Of a DNA stretch of 64,000 bases, positions 8,513-17,223 are shown piece after piece (within the stretch, counting starts at the first letter, position 1; each line of letters starts with the position of its first letter). Position numbers and translations under genes: made by a program. This DNA comes from Nocardia neocaledoniensis (lineage in GTDB: Bacteria; Actinomycetota; Actinomycetes; Mycobacteriales; Mycobacteriaceae): positions 124,001 through 188,000 of the forward strand of contig NZ_QGTL01000008.1 of assembly GCF_003182135.1 (NCBI RefSeq), read 5' to 3'. A model generated the notes under the pieces. It was not told the origin of the DNA. It made no database searches and worked only from the letters and a program-made list of their open reading frames with translations.

Positions 8513-8548
8513 GACGGAAGTCTAGCAAATTCGGGGTACCGTCAGAAC

Positions 8549-8569
8549 TCGAATACCGTTAGTATTCGA
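8549..8569. promoter_or_regulatory. TetR operator between tetR and the patatin gene
   Basis: TCGAATAC and GTATTCGA form a perfect 8-bp inverted repeat around CGTTA. It ends three bases before the patatin ATG, so a bound repressor would cover the promoter or start. The link to the divergent TetR is inferred from position. Confidence 0.7.
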
Positions 8570-8572
8570 ATC

Positions 8573-9529
8573 ATGACTACACGACGACGTGGACTCGCCA
8601 TCGGATGCGGTGGCGTCCTCGGGTTCGCCTGGACTGCGGTGGCCCTCGACGCCGTCGAGCGGGCGCTGCACTGGGACGCCCGCTCCGCCGACGTGCTGAT
8701 CGGAACCTCCGCCGGCGCCGAGATCGTGGCCGCGCTGGGCGCGGGCCGTACGCCCGGCGACCTGCTCGACGCGCTCGACCAGGCGCCGGCCGCCGATCCC
8801 CTCCTCGCGGCGCATGTCGCGGTCGATCCCGGCGCGATGCCACCCCTGCCGCGACTCGGGCTGCCGGGTCTGGGGCTGATCGGCGCCGGTGTGCGGCGCG
8901 GCTCGGTCTACACCGCGCTGTCGGGCGTGCTGCCCACGGGCCGCGGGGACGCGAACTGGCTGCGTGCCTACGGCCGCGCGCTGACGCCGCGTGGCGGCTG
9001 GGTCGAACACCCAGCGACCTGGCTGGTGGCCGCCGACGCGCGGACCGGCGAACGGGTCGCCTTCGGCTCGCCGCGCGCGCCCCGCGTCGACCTCGGCTCG
9101 GCGATCGCGGCATCCTGGGCCATTCCCGGCTGGTTCCCGCCGGTCCCGATCGACGGTCGCGCGTTCGTCGACGGCGGCGCGGTCTCGTCGGTCTCGGCGG
9201 ATCTGCTGGTACCGCTCGACCTCGACGAGGTCGTGATCATCGCCCCGATGACCTCGGCGGGCGGCGCCCCCGCCACCGGGCTGAGCCGCGTCGAGCGGCT
9301 GTTGCGCGCCCAGATGACCAAGGGTCTCGACGCCGAGGTGGCCGCGCTGCGCGCGGCGGGCACGCGCGTGATCCGGGTCGAACCCGGCCCCGCCGAACTC
9401 GCGGCGATGGGCCCCAATTTCATGGATTCCACCCGGCGCCCCGCCACCTTGGCCGCGGCCCGCCGTGCCGTCCCCGCCCGGGTCGCCGAGGCGATCCGGG
9501 CGTCCGTTCGCGAAGGAGAGAACGTATGA
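8573..9529 (+). CDS. Patatin-like phospholipase
   Basis: A 318-residue acyl hydrolase with a Ser-Asp dyad. GCGG near residue 11 forms the oxyanion hole, GTSAG holds S46, and DGG holds D200. The ATG right after the operator gives the correct patatin N-terminus (RRGLAIGCGGVLGFAW). It likely releases fatty acids from membrane lipid or cleaves acyl esters in the cytosol. Its stop overlaps the monooxygenase ATG by four bases (ATGA). The same overlap joins the next two genes, so the three are one translationally coupled operon. Confidence 0.87.
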   Translation: MTTRRRGLAIGCGGVLGFAWTAVALDAVERALHWDARSADVLIGTSAGAEIVAALGAGRTPGDLLDALDQAPAADPLLAAHVAVDPGAMPPLPRLGLPGLGLIGAGVRRGSVYTALSGVLPTGRGDANWLRAYGRALTPRGGWVEHPATWLVAADARTGERVAFGSPRAPRVDLGSAIAASWAIPGWFPPVPIDGRAFVDGGAVSSVSADLLVPLDLDEVVIIAPMTSAGGAPATGLSRVERLLRAQMTKGLDAEVAALRAAGTRVIRVEPGPAELAAMGPNFMDSTRRPATLAAARRAVPARVAEAIRASVREGENV

Positions 9530-11007
9530 GCAGCCACCACGAAGTGGTCGTGATCGGGGCGGGAATCTCGGGCATCTGCGCCGCGATCAAGCTCGCGGAG
9601 GCGGGCGTCGAGGACGTCGTGATCGTGGAGAAGGCCGAGACCTTCGGCGGCACCTGGCGCGCCAACACCTATCCCGGCTGCGCCTGCGATGTCCCGTCGG
9701 GTCTGTACTCGTACTCGTTCGCGCCCAACAGCGAGTGGTCGCGGCTGTTCGCGACCCAGCCCGAGATCCTGGCCTACGTCGACGGGGTGGCCCGCGAGCA
9801 CGGGCTCGCCGCCCGCACCCGGTTCGGTGTCGAGGTGTTCGGCTCCCGCTGGGACGACGCCGACCGGCGCTGGCACCTCGACACCAGCGACGGCGCGCTG
9901 ACCGCCCGTTTCGTCGTCTCCGCGGCAGGCCCCTGGAACGAGCCACGCTTCCCCGACATCCCGGGCCTGGCCGAATTCCCCGGCGAGGTCTTCCATTCGG
10001 CGCGCTGGAACCACGACTACGACCTGCGCGGCAAGCGCGTCGCCGTGGTCGGTACCGGCGCGTCGGCGGTGCAGTTCGTGCCCGCCATTCAGCCCGAGGT
10101 GGCCGAGCTGCATCTGTTCCAGCGCACCGCGCAGTGGGTGCTGCCGAAGCTGGACCACCCGGTGCCCCGCTTCGAGAAGCGGGTGATGCGGCGACTGCCG
10201 TTCGCGCACAAGGCCTTGCGCTCGGTGGAGTACGCCCTGATGGAGGGCCTCGGCGTCGCGTTCCGCCACCCGCGCCCGCTGATGCAGACGGTGCAGACGG
10301 TGGGCTCGGCGTATCTGCGCGCGGTGGTGCGTGATCCGGAGTTGCGCGCCAAGCTGACCCCCGACTACCTGCTCGGCTGCAAGCGGATCCTGTTCTCCAA
10401 CAGCTACCTCCAGTCGCTGACGAAGGACAACGTCGACGTGCACGCCACCGCCGTCGCCGAATTCCGCGGCAGCACCGTGGTCGGCGCCGACGGGACGGCC
10501 GCCGAGGTGGACGCCGTCATCCTCGGAACCGGCTTCCACATCCTGGACACCCCGCTGGCCGACATCGTGCGCGGCACCGACGGCCGGACCCTGGCCGAGC
10601 ACTGGCAGGGCTCACCCGAGGCCTACCTCGGCACGGTCACCACCGGGTTCCCCAACGCGTTCAGTGTGCTGGGGCCGAGCCTGGGCACCGGCCATTCCTC
10701 GGCCTTCGCGATTCTCGAGGCCCAGGTCGACCTGCTGGTTTCGGCGATCGCGAGCGCCCGTAGACAGGGTTGGGCGATCCTGGACGTGCGCCCCGAGGTG
10801 CAGGCCCGCTACGTCGAGCAGGTGCAGGCGGCACTGCAGGGCACCGTCTACAACGCCGGCGGCTGCCAGAGCTACTACCTGGACGCCAACGGCCGCAACA
10901 GCTTCAGCTGGCCGTGGTCGACCGGCGAGCTGATCCGTCGGGTCAGCGCCTTCGATCCCACCGATTTCACGATCACCCACGACGACGAGATGGCGGTCAC
11001 CGCATGA
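9526..11007 (+). CDS. Flavin-containing (Baeyer-Villiger type) monooxygenase
   Basis: A 493-residue FAD/NADPH monooxygenase. GAGISG near residue 11 is the FAD Rossmann motif. The type I BVMO fingerprint FxGxxxHxxxW is intact (F151, G153, H157, W161), and GTGASA (about residue 180) is the NADPH motif. Such enzymes insert oxygen next to a ketone, giving an ester or lactone. The preceding patatin could hydrolyse that ester and the following SDR could supply the ketone. Mycobacterial relatives include EthA and MymA. The substrate is not predictable. Confidence 0.88.
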   Translation: MSSHHEVVVIGAGISGICAAIKLAEAGVEDVVIVEKAETFGGTWRANTYPGCACDVPSGLYSYSFAPNSEWSRLFATQPEILAYVDGVAREHGLAARTRFGVEVFGSRWDDADRRWHLDTSDGALTARFVVSAAGPWNEPRFPDIPGLAEFPGEVFHSARWNHDYDLRGKRVAVVGTGASAVQFVPAIQPEVAELHLFQRTAQWVLPKLDHPVPRFEKRVMRRLPFAHKALRSVEYALMEGLGVAFRHPRPLMQTVQTVGSAYLRAVVRDPELRAKLTPDYLLGCKRILFSNSYLQSLTKDNVDVHATAVAEFRGSTVVGADGTAAEVDAVILGTGFHILDTPLADIVRGTDGRTLAEHWQGSPEAYLGTVTTGFPNAFSVLGPSLGTGHSSAFAILEAQVDLLVSAIASARRQGWAILDVRPEVQARYVEQVQAALQGTVYNAGGCQSYYLDANGRNSFSWPWSTGELIRRVSAFDPTDFTITHDDEMAVTA

Positions 11008-11840
11008 GCTACCCACGGATCGACCTCAACGGCGCGCTGGTCGCGATCACCGGCGCCGCACGCGGCATCGGGCTGGCCACCGCGCGGGCCTTCGTCGCAG
11101 AGGGAGCGCATGTCGCGCTCGGCGACCTCGACGAGGCGCTGGCCGTGCAGGCCGCCGCCGAGCTCGGGGACCGGGCGATGGGGCACGTCCTCGATGTCAC
11201 CGACAAGTCCTCGTACGCGGCGTTCCTCGACGCTGCCGCGGCGTGGCGTGGCCGCCCGCTCGACGTGCTGGTGAACAACGCGGGCGTGATGCCCAACGGC
11301 GCCTTCCTCGCGCAGTCCGACCGGATCGACCAGCTCACCATGGACGTCAACGTCTACGGCGTGATCCACGGCATGCGGCTGGCACTGCCCGGCATGGTCG
11401 AGCGCGGTCGCGGCCACGTGGTGAACGTGGCCTCGCTGGCGGGCAAGTTCCCGATCAAGGGCCTGGCCGTGTACAACGCGAGCAAGTACGCCGTGGTCGG
11501 GCTGACCGCGGCGACCCGCCTGGAGATGGACGCGACCGGGGTGAGTGTGAGCGCGGTGCTGCCCTCGGCCGTGCGCACCGAACTCAGCTCGGGCATCGAC
11601 TACGGCATCCTGCCCGCCGTCGACCCCGAGGACATCGCGGCCGCGGTGGTCCGCTCCGTCAAGACCAGGGCGGCCGAGACCTCGGTGCCCGGCTATGTCG
11701 GGCTCGTGGCCAACGCGGCCGGGCTGGTCCCGGAGCCGCTGCTGAAGGTCGTGCGCAAGGCCGCTCACGACGACGCCGCGATCACCCGCGTCGACGACAA
11801 GGTGCGCCGCGCCTACCTCGACCGCATCGAAAAGCAGTGA
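11004..11840 (+). CDS. Short-chain dehydrogenase/reductase
   Basis: A 278-residue NAD(P)-dependent oxidoreductase. TGAARGIG (residues 16-23) binds the cofactor, NNAG is present, and the catalytic set is S144, Y157 and K161 (YNASK). A basic helical extension of about 30 residues follows the core. As last gene of the patatin-BVMO-SDR operon it probably interconverts an alcohol and the ketone used by the monooxygenase. The layout recalls the M. tuberculosis mymA region, where a BVMO, a lipase and an SDR are clustered. Confidence 0.88.
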   Translation: MSYPRIDLNGALVAITGAARGIGLATARAFVAEGAHVALGDLDEALAVQAAAELGDRAMGHVLDVTDKSSYAAFLDAAAAWRGRPLDVLVNNAGVMPNGAFLAQSDRIDQLTMDVNVYGVIHGMRLALPGMVERGRGHVVNVASLAGKFPIKGLAVYNASKYAVVGLTAATRLEMDATGVSVSAVLPSAVRTELSSGIDYGILPAVDPEDIAAAVVRSVKTRAAETSVPGYVGLVANAAGLVPEPLLKVVRKAAHDDAAITRVDDKVRRAYLDRIEKQ

Positions 11841-11855
11841 GCGCGGGCTGATTCC

Positions 11856-11890
11856 GGGCGCGCCTCACCCGCCGGGGTCGAGGCGCGCCC
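11856..11890. terminator. Bidirectional terminator between SDR and clpP-like genes
   Basis: An 11-bp perfect stem (11856-11866 with 11880-11890) lies between two convergent stop codons, so it can serve both strands. Confidence 0.7.
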
Positions 11891-11894
11891 GTTA

Positions 11895-12485
11895 TCACTC
11901 CCGCTCGTGCAGCACCTGATCGACCAGGCCGTATTCGAGTGCGGTCTCGGCGGTGAACACCCGGTCGCGGTCGGTGTCGCGGCGCAGGGTCTCCGGTGTC
12001 TGGCCGGTGTGCTTGGACAGGATCGCCTCGATGGCCGCGCGCATCCGGACGATCTCGTCCGCCTGCAGGATCAGGTCGGGGATGGTGCCCTGGCCGCGAG
12101 TCGCCGGCTGATGCAACACGATTCGCGTGTGCGGCAGCATCGATCGATGCCCTGCCGCGCCGCCGGCCAGCAGCACCGCGCCGACCGCGATGGCCTGGCC
12201 GACGCAGGTCGTGTGCACCGGCGCCTTGATGAAACTCATGGTGTCGTACACGGCGAGCATGGCCGACAGGTCGCCGCCCTCGCAGTTGATGTAGAGGCTG
12301 ATCGGCTGGCCGGGGCTGTCCGACTCCAGGTGCAGCAGCTGGGCGATGAGGGCGTTGGCGACGCCGGAGTCGATGGGGGTGCCCAGGTAGACGATGCGCT
12401 CGCTCAGCAGATGCGAGTAGATGTCGGTGATGCGTTCCCCGCCGCGATGCTGGGAGACGACGTTCGGGATGGTGTAGCTGGTCAT
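11895..12485 (-). CDS. ClpP-family subunit lacking the catalytic serine
   Basis: A 196-residue ClpP homologue, similar in length and fold to ClpP2. Its closest local match is the ClpP2 encoded at 39.2 kb. In the active-site strand, where ClpP2 has QAASAAAVLL, this protein has QAIAVGAVLL, so the nucleophilic Ser is replaced by A100. H125 (LHQP) and D174 (DRDRVF) are kept. The handle helix and Tyr-Ile-Asn strand (ISLYINCEGGD) are intact, so it should still assemble into rings. It follows the second clpP-like gene by 37 bp on the same strand. An inactive subunit could shape or regulate a mixed ring with its active partner, in the way inactive ClpR subunits do in plastids and cyanobacteria. Confidence 0.88.
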   Translation of the reverse strand: MTSYTIPNVVSQHRGGERITDIYSHLLSERIVYLGTPIDSGVANALIAQLLHLESDSPGQPISLYINCEGGDLSAMLAVYDTMSFIKAPVHTTCVGQAIAVGAVLLAGGAAGHRSMLPHTRIVLHQPATRGQGTIPDLILQADEIVRMRAAIEAILSKHTGQTPETLRRDTDRDRVFTAETALEYGLVDQVLHERE

Positions 12486-12522
12486 CGGAGCTCCGTCCGG
12501 ATCAGGGGCGCGGCAGCGGCTT

Positions 12523-13128
12523 TCACGCCGAGATGCCGATGCGGTGGCGGTTGGGGATCACCTGGTCGAACGACTCGACGATGTGGTCGATGAAGCCGTA
12601 CTCGCGGGCCTGGGCGGCGGTGAACCAGCGATCGTGCAGGGAGTCCTCGTAGACACGCTCGAACGGCTGACCGGTGTCGGCGGCGATCAGGCCGAGCACG
12701 GTGTCGACGGTGTAGCGCAGGTCGTCGGCCTGCACCTCGACCTCGACCGCGCTGCCGCCGATCCCGGCCGAGCCCTGGTGCATGAGGATGCGGGCGTGCG
12801 GCATCGCGTAGCGGCGGCCGGGCGTGCCCGAGGACAGCAGGAATTGCCCTGCGCTGCAAGCCAACCCGAGTGCGAGGGTGGACACCTCGCACGGGACCAG
12901 CCGCATCACGTCGCGGATGGCGAGCATGGAGGGCACCGAGCCGCCGGGGGAGTGGATCCACAGCGAGATCGCCGCCTCCGGCGACTGGGCGGCCAGGGTG
13001 AGCATCTGGGTGATGAGCAGGGTGCCGTTGTCGTCGTCGAGCGCGCCGTCCAGGACCAGGATCCGGCGGCCGAACAGCTGCTCGCGCGCCCGCCAGCTGA
13101 ACATCGGAGTCTTGTCGTCGTGTGCCAT
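12523..13128 (-). CDS. ClpP-family protease subunit, catalytic triad intact
   Basis: A 201-residue ClpP paralogue with S92 (ACSAGQF), H117 (LMHQG) and D166 (HDRWF). It resembles ClpP1 (38.6 kb) most around GTPGRRYAMPHARILMHQ but is clearly divergent. The ATG at 13128 is chosen because the family core starts soon after; a GTG at 13152 would add eight residues, and GGAGA before the ATG is rather close. It forms a two-gene operon with the Ser-less subunit downstream, behind a 32-bp palindrome at 13169-13200. Streptomyces also has an accessory clpP3-clpP4 pair; orthology is not proven here. Confidence 0.87.
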   Translation of the reverse strand: MAHDDKTPMFSWRAREQLFGRRILVLDGALDDDNGTLLITQMLTLAAQSPEAAISLWIHSPGGSVPSMLAIRDVMRLVPCEVSTLALGLACSAGQFLLSSGTPGRRYAMPHARILMHQGSAGIGGSAVEVEVQADDLRYTVDTVLGLIAADTGQPFERVYEDSLHDRWFTAAQAREYGFIDHIVESFDQVIPNRHRIGISA

Positions 13129-13168
13129 GTCTCCACGGTGCCGCGCCCGCACCGTGTTCCGCGCCCTT

Positions 13169-13200
13169 TGCTGCCGTCAGCGGATCCGCTCACAGCAGCA
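13169..13200. promoter_or_regulatory. 32-bp imperfect palindrome upstream of the clpP-like pair
   Basis: Centred at 13184.5, with a perfect core AGCGGATCCGCT and outer TGCTG/CAGCA arms; 14 of 16 base pairs match. It lies 41-72 bp before the 13128 start and is the best operator candidate for this operon. The half-site AGCG/CGCT shares letters with ClgR sites but in reversed order. Confidence 0.55.
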
Positions 13201-13263
13201 GGCGGCCAGCCGGTCCGATGGCCGCAGCGCGGGCCGCACGGTCCATCCGTCGCCGAAGCGGCC

Positions 13264-13295
13264 GATGGCCCCGATCCGGGGGGATCGGGGCCATC
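13264..13295 (-). terminator. Terminator after pepN
   Basis: A 14-bp perfect stem (13264-13277 with 13282-13295) and GGGG loop, 12 bp past the pepN stop, separating pepN from the clpP-like operon on the same strand. Confidence 0.75.
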
Positions 13296-13306
13296 GGGGT
13301 CCGCGG

Positions 13307-15898
13307 CTACTTGGCGTCGAATTCCCGTGCGCGCAGCGAGCGTTCGATCCCGGCGCGACCCTCCGAGACCAGGCGGTACAGCGCGGGCGGGTGGTCACCG
13401 GCGAGGAACTCGTCGGCCTTGGCGACGGCGTCCTCGGTGATCGCCCAGTGCGGGTACAGGCCGACGACCACGGTCTGGGCCACCTCGCTCGAGCGGCGTT
13501 CCCACACGGCGGGGATCTCGGCGAAGTACTTGTCCACGTACGGCGCCAGCAACTCGGCCTGACCCACCGGGGCGAAGCCGCCGACGATGGCGCGGGCGGT
13601 GATGTTGGGCACCGAGTCGTCACCCATCACCGTCTGCCAGGCCTCGGCCTTCACCTCGGCGATCGGCCGCGCGGTCGAGGCGGCGGCGGCCTGCCGCTTG
13701 CCCGCCGCGGTCGGATCACCGGCGAGCTCGGCGTCGATGGTCGGGGAGTCGACACCGTCGGCGTCGATCTGCCCGGCCGCCGCCAGCGCGGTGACGATGC
13801 GCCAGCGCAGATCCGTGTCCACGGTGAGCCCGGCCAGTCCCGCCGCGGTCGGATCGCCGTCGAGCAGCTGGGCCAGCGCGCCGGTGTGCCGCGGCTCGAG
13901 CTTGGCGCCGGTGAGCGCGTTGACGAAGGCGAGCTGATGATCCGAGCCCGGCACCGCGCCGCGGGCCAGTTCCAGCAGCCGGTCGGCGAACCCGGGCCAG
14001 CCCTCCTGCTCGGCCCACACCGGATCGGCGTAGCTGGAGATGGCGGTGGCCGCCTGCATGAGCAGCCGCTGCACCACGCCGATCTCGGACTCGGTGCCTA
14101 TCCCGCGCTGCACCAGCGCGACGAAATCGCGGGCCTTCAGCTCGGCCTGGCGGGTCATCTCCCAGGCCGCCGACCAGGCGAGCGTGCGCGGGAGCGAGTC
14201 GGCGATGTCACCGATGCGCTGCACGGCGACCTCGAGCGAATCGGGGTCCAGACGCAGCGAGCAGTAGGTGAGATCGTCGTCGTTCACCAGCACCAGCTGG
14301 CCGCGCGGCACCCCGACCAGTTCGGGCACCTCGGTGCGCCCGGCGGCGTCCAGATCGATCTCGACGCGCTTGGTGCGCACCAGCTTGCCGTCGACGTCGT
14401 CGTACACGCCGACCGCGATCCGGTGCACGCGGTGCTCACCGGCGCCCGGCGCGGCGCCCTCCTGCACCACGGCGAAACTCGAGAAGGTGCCGTCGGGGGC
14501 GACGAGGAAGTCGGGGCGCAGGATGTTGAGGCCGGTGGTCTTGAGCCACTGCGCGCCCCAATCCGAGAGGTCGCGGCCCGAGGCCTTCTCCAGCGCTGCC
14601 AGCAGATCGTCGAAAGTGGCGTTGCCGTACGCGTGTTCGGCGAAGTAATCGCGCAGACCGGCCAGGAACGGCTGCAGCCCCACGTAGGCGACCAGCTGCT
14701 TGAGCACGCTCGCGCCCTTGGCGTAGGTGATGCCGTCGAAGTTCACCTCCACCGCGTGCAGATCGGGGATGTCGGCGGCGATCGGGTGGGTCGAGGGCAG
14801 CTGATCCTGGCGGTAGGCCCAGGACTTCTCCACATTGGCGAAGGTGGTCCAGGCGCTGGTGTATTCGGTGGCCTCGGCCTGGCACAGCACCGAGGCGAAG
14901 GTCGCGAACGACTCGTTGAGCCACAGGTCGTCCCACCACTTCATGGTGACCAGGTCGCCGAACCACATGTGCGCCATCTCGTGCAGCACGGTCTCGGCGC
15001 GGCGCTCGTAGGACGCGCGGGTCACCTTGGACCGGAACACGTAGTCCTCGAGGAAGGTGACCGCGCCCGCGTTCTCCATCGCGCCCGCGTTGAACTCCGG
15101 CACGAACAGCTGGTCGTACTTGCCGAAGGCGTACGGCACGCCGAAGTTCTCGTGGTAGAAGCCGAAGCCCTGCTTGGTCTCGGTGAACAGCCGCTCGGCG
15201 TCCATGTGGTCGGCCAGCGAGGCGCGGCAGAACAGACCGAGGGGGATCTCGCCGTGCGAATCCTGGTACACGTCGGTCCATTTCGCGTACGGACCGGCGA
15301 TCATCGCGACCAGGTAGGTGCTCATCCTCGGCGTGGTGGCGAAGGTGTGCCGGACCACGGCGCCGATCTTGTGCTCCTCGGCGGTGGCACCGTTGGACAC
15401 GACCTGCCAGTCGGCGGGCGCGGTGGCCACGACGTCGAAGGTGGCCTTGAGGTCGGGCTGGTCGAAGCAGGCGAACATGCGCTTGGCGTCGGCGGTCTCG
15501 AACTGCGAGTACAGGTAGACCTTGTCGTCGGCCGGGTCGACGAACCGGTGCAGCCCCTCGCCGGTGTGCGAGTACTCGCAGTCGGCCTCGACGACGAGCT
15601 CGTTGGTGGCGGCCAGATCCGGCAGCGCGATGCCGGTCGACTCGTCGTAGCCGCTCACGTCCAGCGGGGTGCCGTTGAGCACGGCCGAGCGGACGCGGGA
15701 GGCGACCAGATCGATGTACGTGCTCGCGCCGGGGGTGGCGGTGAAGGTGACGGTGGTCGTGGAACCGAAGGTGTCCGACACCTCCGAACCGGCGCCGCGC
15801 GGCTGGTCGGTGAGGTCGAGTTCGATCCGGTAGTTCTGCACGGCCACGGTGGCCGCGCGTTCGACCGCCTGGTCGCGGGTGAGATTCGGGGCGGACAT
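13307..15898 (-). CDS. pepN: Aminopeptidase N (M1 zinc metallopeptidase)
   Basis: An 863-residue cytosolic exopeptidase that trims N-terminal residues from peptides, including those released by Clp proteases. The GAMEN exopeptidase motif is about residue 270. The zinc site is HEMAH (H306, E307, H310) plus E329 in WLNESFA. The C-terminal ERAP1-like helical domain fills residues 530-860. AAGGAGAT before the ATG at 15898 fixes the start; the open frame continues upstream but lacks family sequence. Gene and position match M. tuberculosis pepN (Rv2467). Confidence 0.95.
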   Translation of the reverse strand: MSAPNLTRDQAVERAATVAVQNYRIELDLTDQPRGAGSEVSDTFGSTTTVTFTATPGASTYIDLVASRVRSAVLNGTPLDVSGYDESTGIALPDLAATNELVVEADCEYSHTGEGLHRFVDPADDKVYLYSQFETADAKRMFACFDQPDLKATFDVVATAPADWQVVSNGATAEEHKIGAVVRHTFATTPRMSTYLVAMIAGPYAKWTDVYQDSHGEIPLGLFCRASLADHMDAERLFTETKQGFGFYHENFGVPYAFGKYDQLFVPEFNAGAMENAGAVTFLEDYVFRSKVTRASYERRAETVLHEMAHMWFGDLVTMKWWDDLWLNESFATFASVLCQAEATEYTSAWTTFANVEKSWAYRQDQLPSTHPIAADIPDLHAVEVNFDGITYAKGASVLKQLVAYVGLQPFLAGLRDYFAEHAYGNATFDDLLAALEKASGRDLSDWGAQWLKTTGLNILRPDFLVAPDGTFSSFAVVQEGAAPGAGEHRVHRIAVGVYDDVDGKLVRTKRVEIDLDAAGRTEVPELVGVPRGQLVLVNDDDLTYCSLRLDPDSLEVAVQRIGDIADSLPRTLAWSAAWEMTRQAELKARDFVALVQRGIGTESEIGVVQRLLMQAATAISSYADPVWAEQEGWPGFADRLLELARGAVPGSDHQLAFVNALTGAKLEPRHTGALAQLLDGDPTAAGLAGLTVDTDLRWRIVTALAAAGQIDADGVDSPTIDAELAGDPTAAGKRQAAAASTARPIAEVKAEAWQTVMGDDSVPNITARAIVGGFAPVGQAELLAPYVDKYFAEIPAVWERRSSEVAQTVVVGLYPHWAITEDAVAKADEFLAGDHPPALYRLVSEGRAGIERSLRAREFDAK

Positions 15899-16205
15899 AG
15901 ATCTCCTTCGTCGTCGACGAACACGGCACACTTCGGCGCGCCGGTATCGCACCGGCGCGCGCGTCAGCGTCCACAATGCCACCTGCCGTCGGCACCCGCT
16001 CCCGAGTTTCCCCGGGTGTCCGCGCGGGCCCGGCTCCATGGCGCCGACGGCACGGCCCGGCGGTGGCCGTCGCGTGCCCGGCTCGACGCCGCGCCTCGTG
16101 CGGCGGCAACCTCGGCCCGCCCCGGCGGGGTGATCCGGAGCGGGCCGAGGTGCGCCTGCGCGCGGTGCTCACCGAGACGACGTGACCAGGCGCGGGCGCG
16201 ACGGC
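15899..16205. other. Gap between pepN and the quinone oxidoreductase gene
   Basis: This 307-bp gap holds the pepN promoter region and the terminator hairpin 16110-16150. No supported gene was seen; the open frames here are antisense extensions without family similarity. Confidence 0.6.
16110..16150 (-). terminator. Terminator after the quinone oxidoreductase gene
   Basis: An 11-bp stem (16110-16120 with 16140-16150), with a smaller CCCC/GGGG hairpin in its loop, 56 bp past the stop. Confidence 0.55.
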
Positions 16206-17153
16206 TCAGTCGACGGTGATCACGAGCTTGCCGAGGGTGCGGTCGGTCTCGCCGAGCGCATGCGCCTTCGGCGCCTCCGCCAGCGGGAACACCCCGGCGA
16301 TGGTCGGGCTGAGCGCACCCGATTCGAGCAGACCCGCCACCGCGCGCATCCCCTCGTGATCGGCCTCGACGAGCAGCGACGCGAAGCGGACGCCCCGCTC
16401 GGCGGCCAGTGCGGGCAGCTCGGCGTCGCGCAGCGCCAGGATGCTCACCAGCAGGCCGCCGGGCCGCAGCGTCGGCAGCGAGCGGCGGCAGTTCTCCGGG
16501 CCGAGGGTGTCGAGGACCACGTCGACGTCGCGCACCGCGTCGGCGAAGTCCACCGTCCGGTAGTCGATGAGCTCGTCGGCGCCGAGCGCGCGCAGGTGGT
16601 CGTGTTTGGCCGCGCTCGCCGTACCGATCACATACGCCCCGCGTGCCTTCGCGATCTGCACCGCCAGGTGCCCCACGCCACCGGCGGCCGCGTGGATCAG
16701 CACCCGTTGCCCCGCCTCGATCCGCGCGGTGTCGACCAGGGCCTGCCACGCGGTGAGCGCGGCCAGCGGCGTCGCGCCGGCCACGATGTGATCGACGCCG
16801 GCGGGCTTGTGGGCGAACGCGCGCGCGGGCCCGACGACGTACTCCGCCAGCGACCCGTGCCCGTGCGGATACGGCAGCATGCCGAACACCTCGTCACCGG
16901 GCGCGAACAGGGTGACGCCGGGCCCGACGGCCTCGACCACCCCGGAGACATCCCAGCCGAGCACGAAAGGCGGTGCGGGCAGGAACAATCCGGGCAGGGC
17001 GCGGTGCTTCCAGTCGGTGGGGTTGAGGCCCGCGGCGCGCACCCGGACCAGGAGCTGGCTCGGGCCCGGGTCGGGGCGGGGGAGTTCGACTTCGCGCAGG
17101 ACCTCGGGTCCGCCGAGGGTGTCCTGACTGATGGCGCGCATCGTTTCGGTCAT
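16206..17153 (-). CDS. NADP-dependent quinone oxidoreductase (MDR family)
   Basis: A 315-residue medium-chain dehydrogenase/reductase without zinc ligands. The GroES-like domain spans residues 25-115, and AAAGGVGHLAVQIAK (about residue 150) is the NADPH site typical of quinone reductases. It probably reduces quinones or enones, protecting against electrophiles. The ATG at 17153 gives the usual MRAI-type N-terminus after four residues. It is divergent from a GlxA-type regulator 70 bp away that may control it. Confidence 0.85.
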   Translation of the reverse strand: MTETMRAISQDTLGGPEVLREVELPRPDPGPSQLLVRVRAAGLNPTDWKHRALPGLFLPAPPFVLGWDVSGVVEAVGPGVTLFAPGDEVFGMLPYPHGHGSLAEYVVGPARAFAHKPAGVDHIVAGATPLAALTAWQALVDTARIEAGQRVLIHAAAGGVGHLAVQIAKARGAYVIGTASAAKHDHLRALGADELIDYRTVDFADAVRDVDVVLDTLGPENCRRSLPTLRPGGLLVSILALRDAELPALAAERGVRFASLLVEADHEGMRAVAGLLESGALSPTIAGVFPLAEAPKAHALGETDRTLGKLVITVD

Positions 17154-17223
17154 GCCGTTCACGGTGCCGCACAGGGATCGTCCGGGAAATGGCATGAATG
17201 TCATCATCCGATAGGATCGTGCC

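Noticed and set aside
8605..9525. Extension of the monooxygenase frame 307 codons upstream, as if a fusion.
   Set aside because: That part is Arg-rich shadow of the patatin gene; the ATG at 9526 gives the exact FMO N-terminus.
12544..16219. Plus-strand frames of 298 and 1131 codons opposite the clpP-like genes and pepN.
   Set aside because: Antisense shadows; Arg/Gly/His-rich, no domain and no ribosome site.
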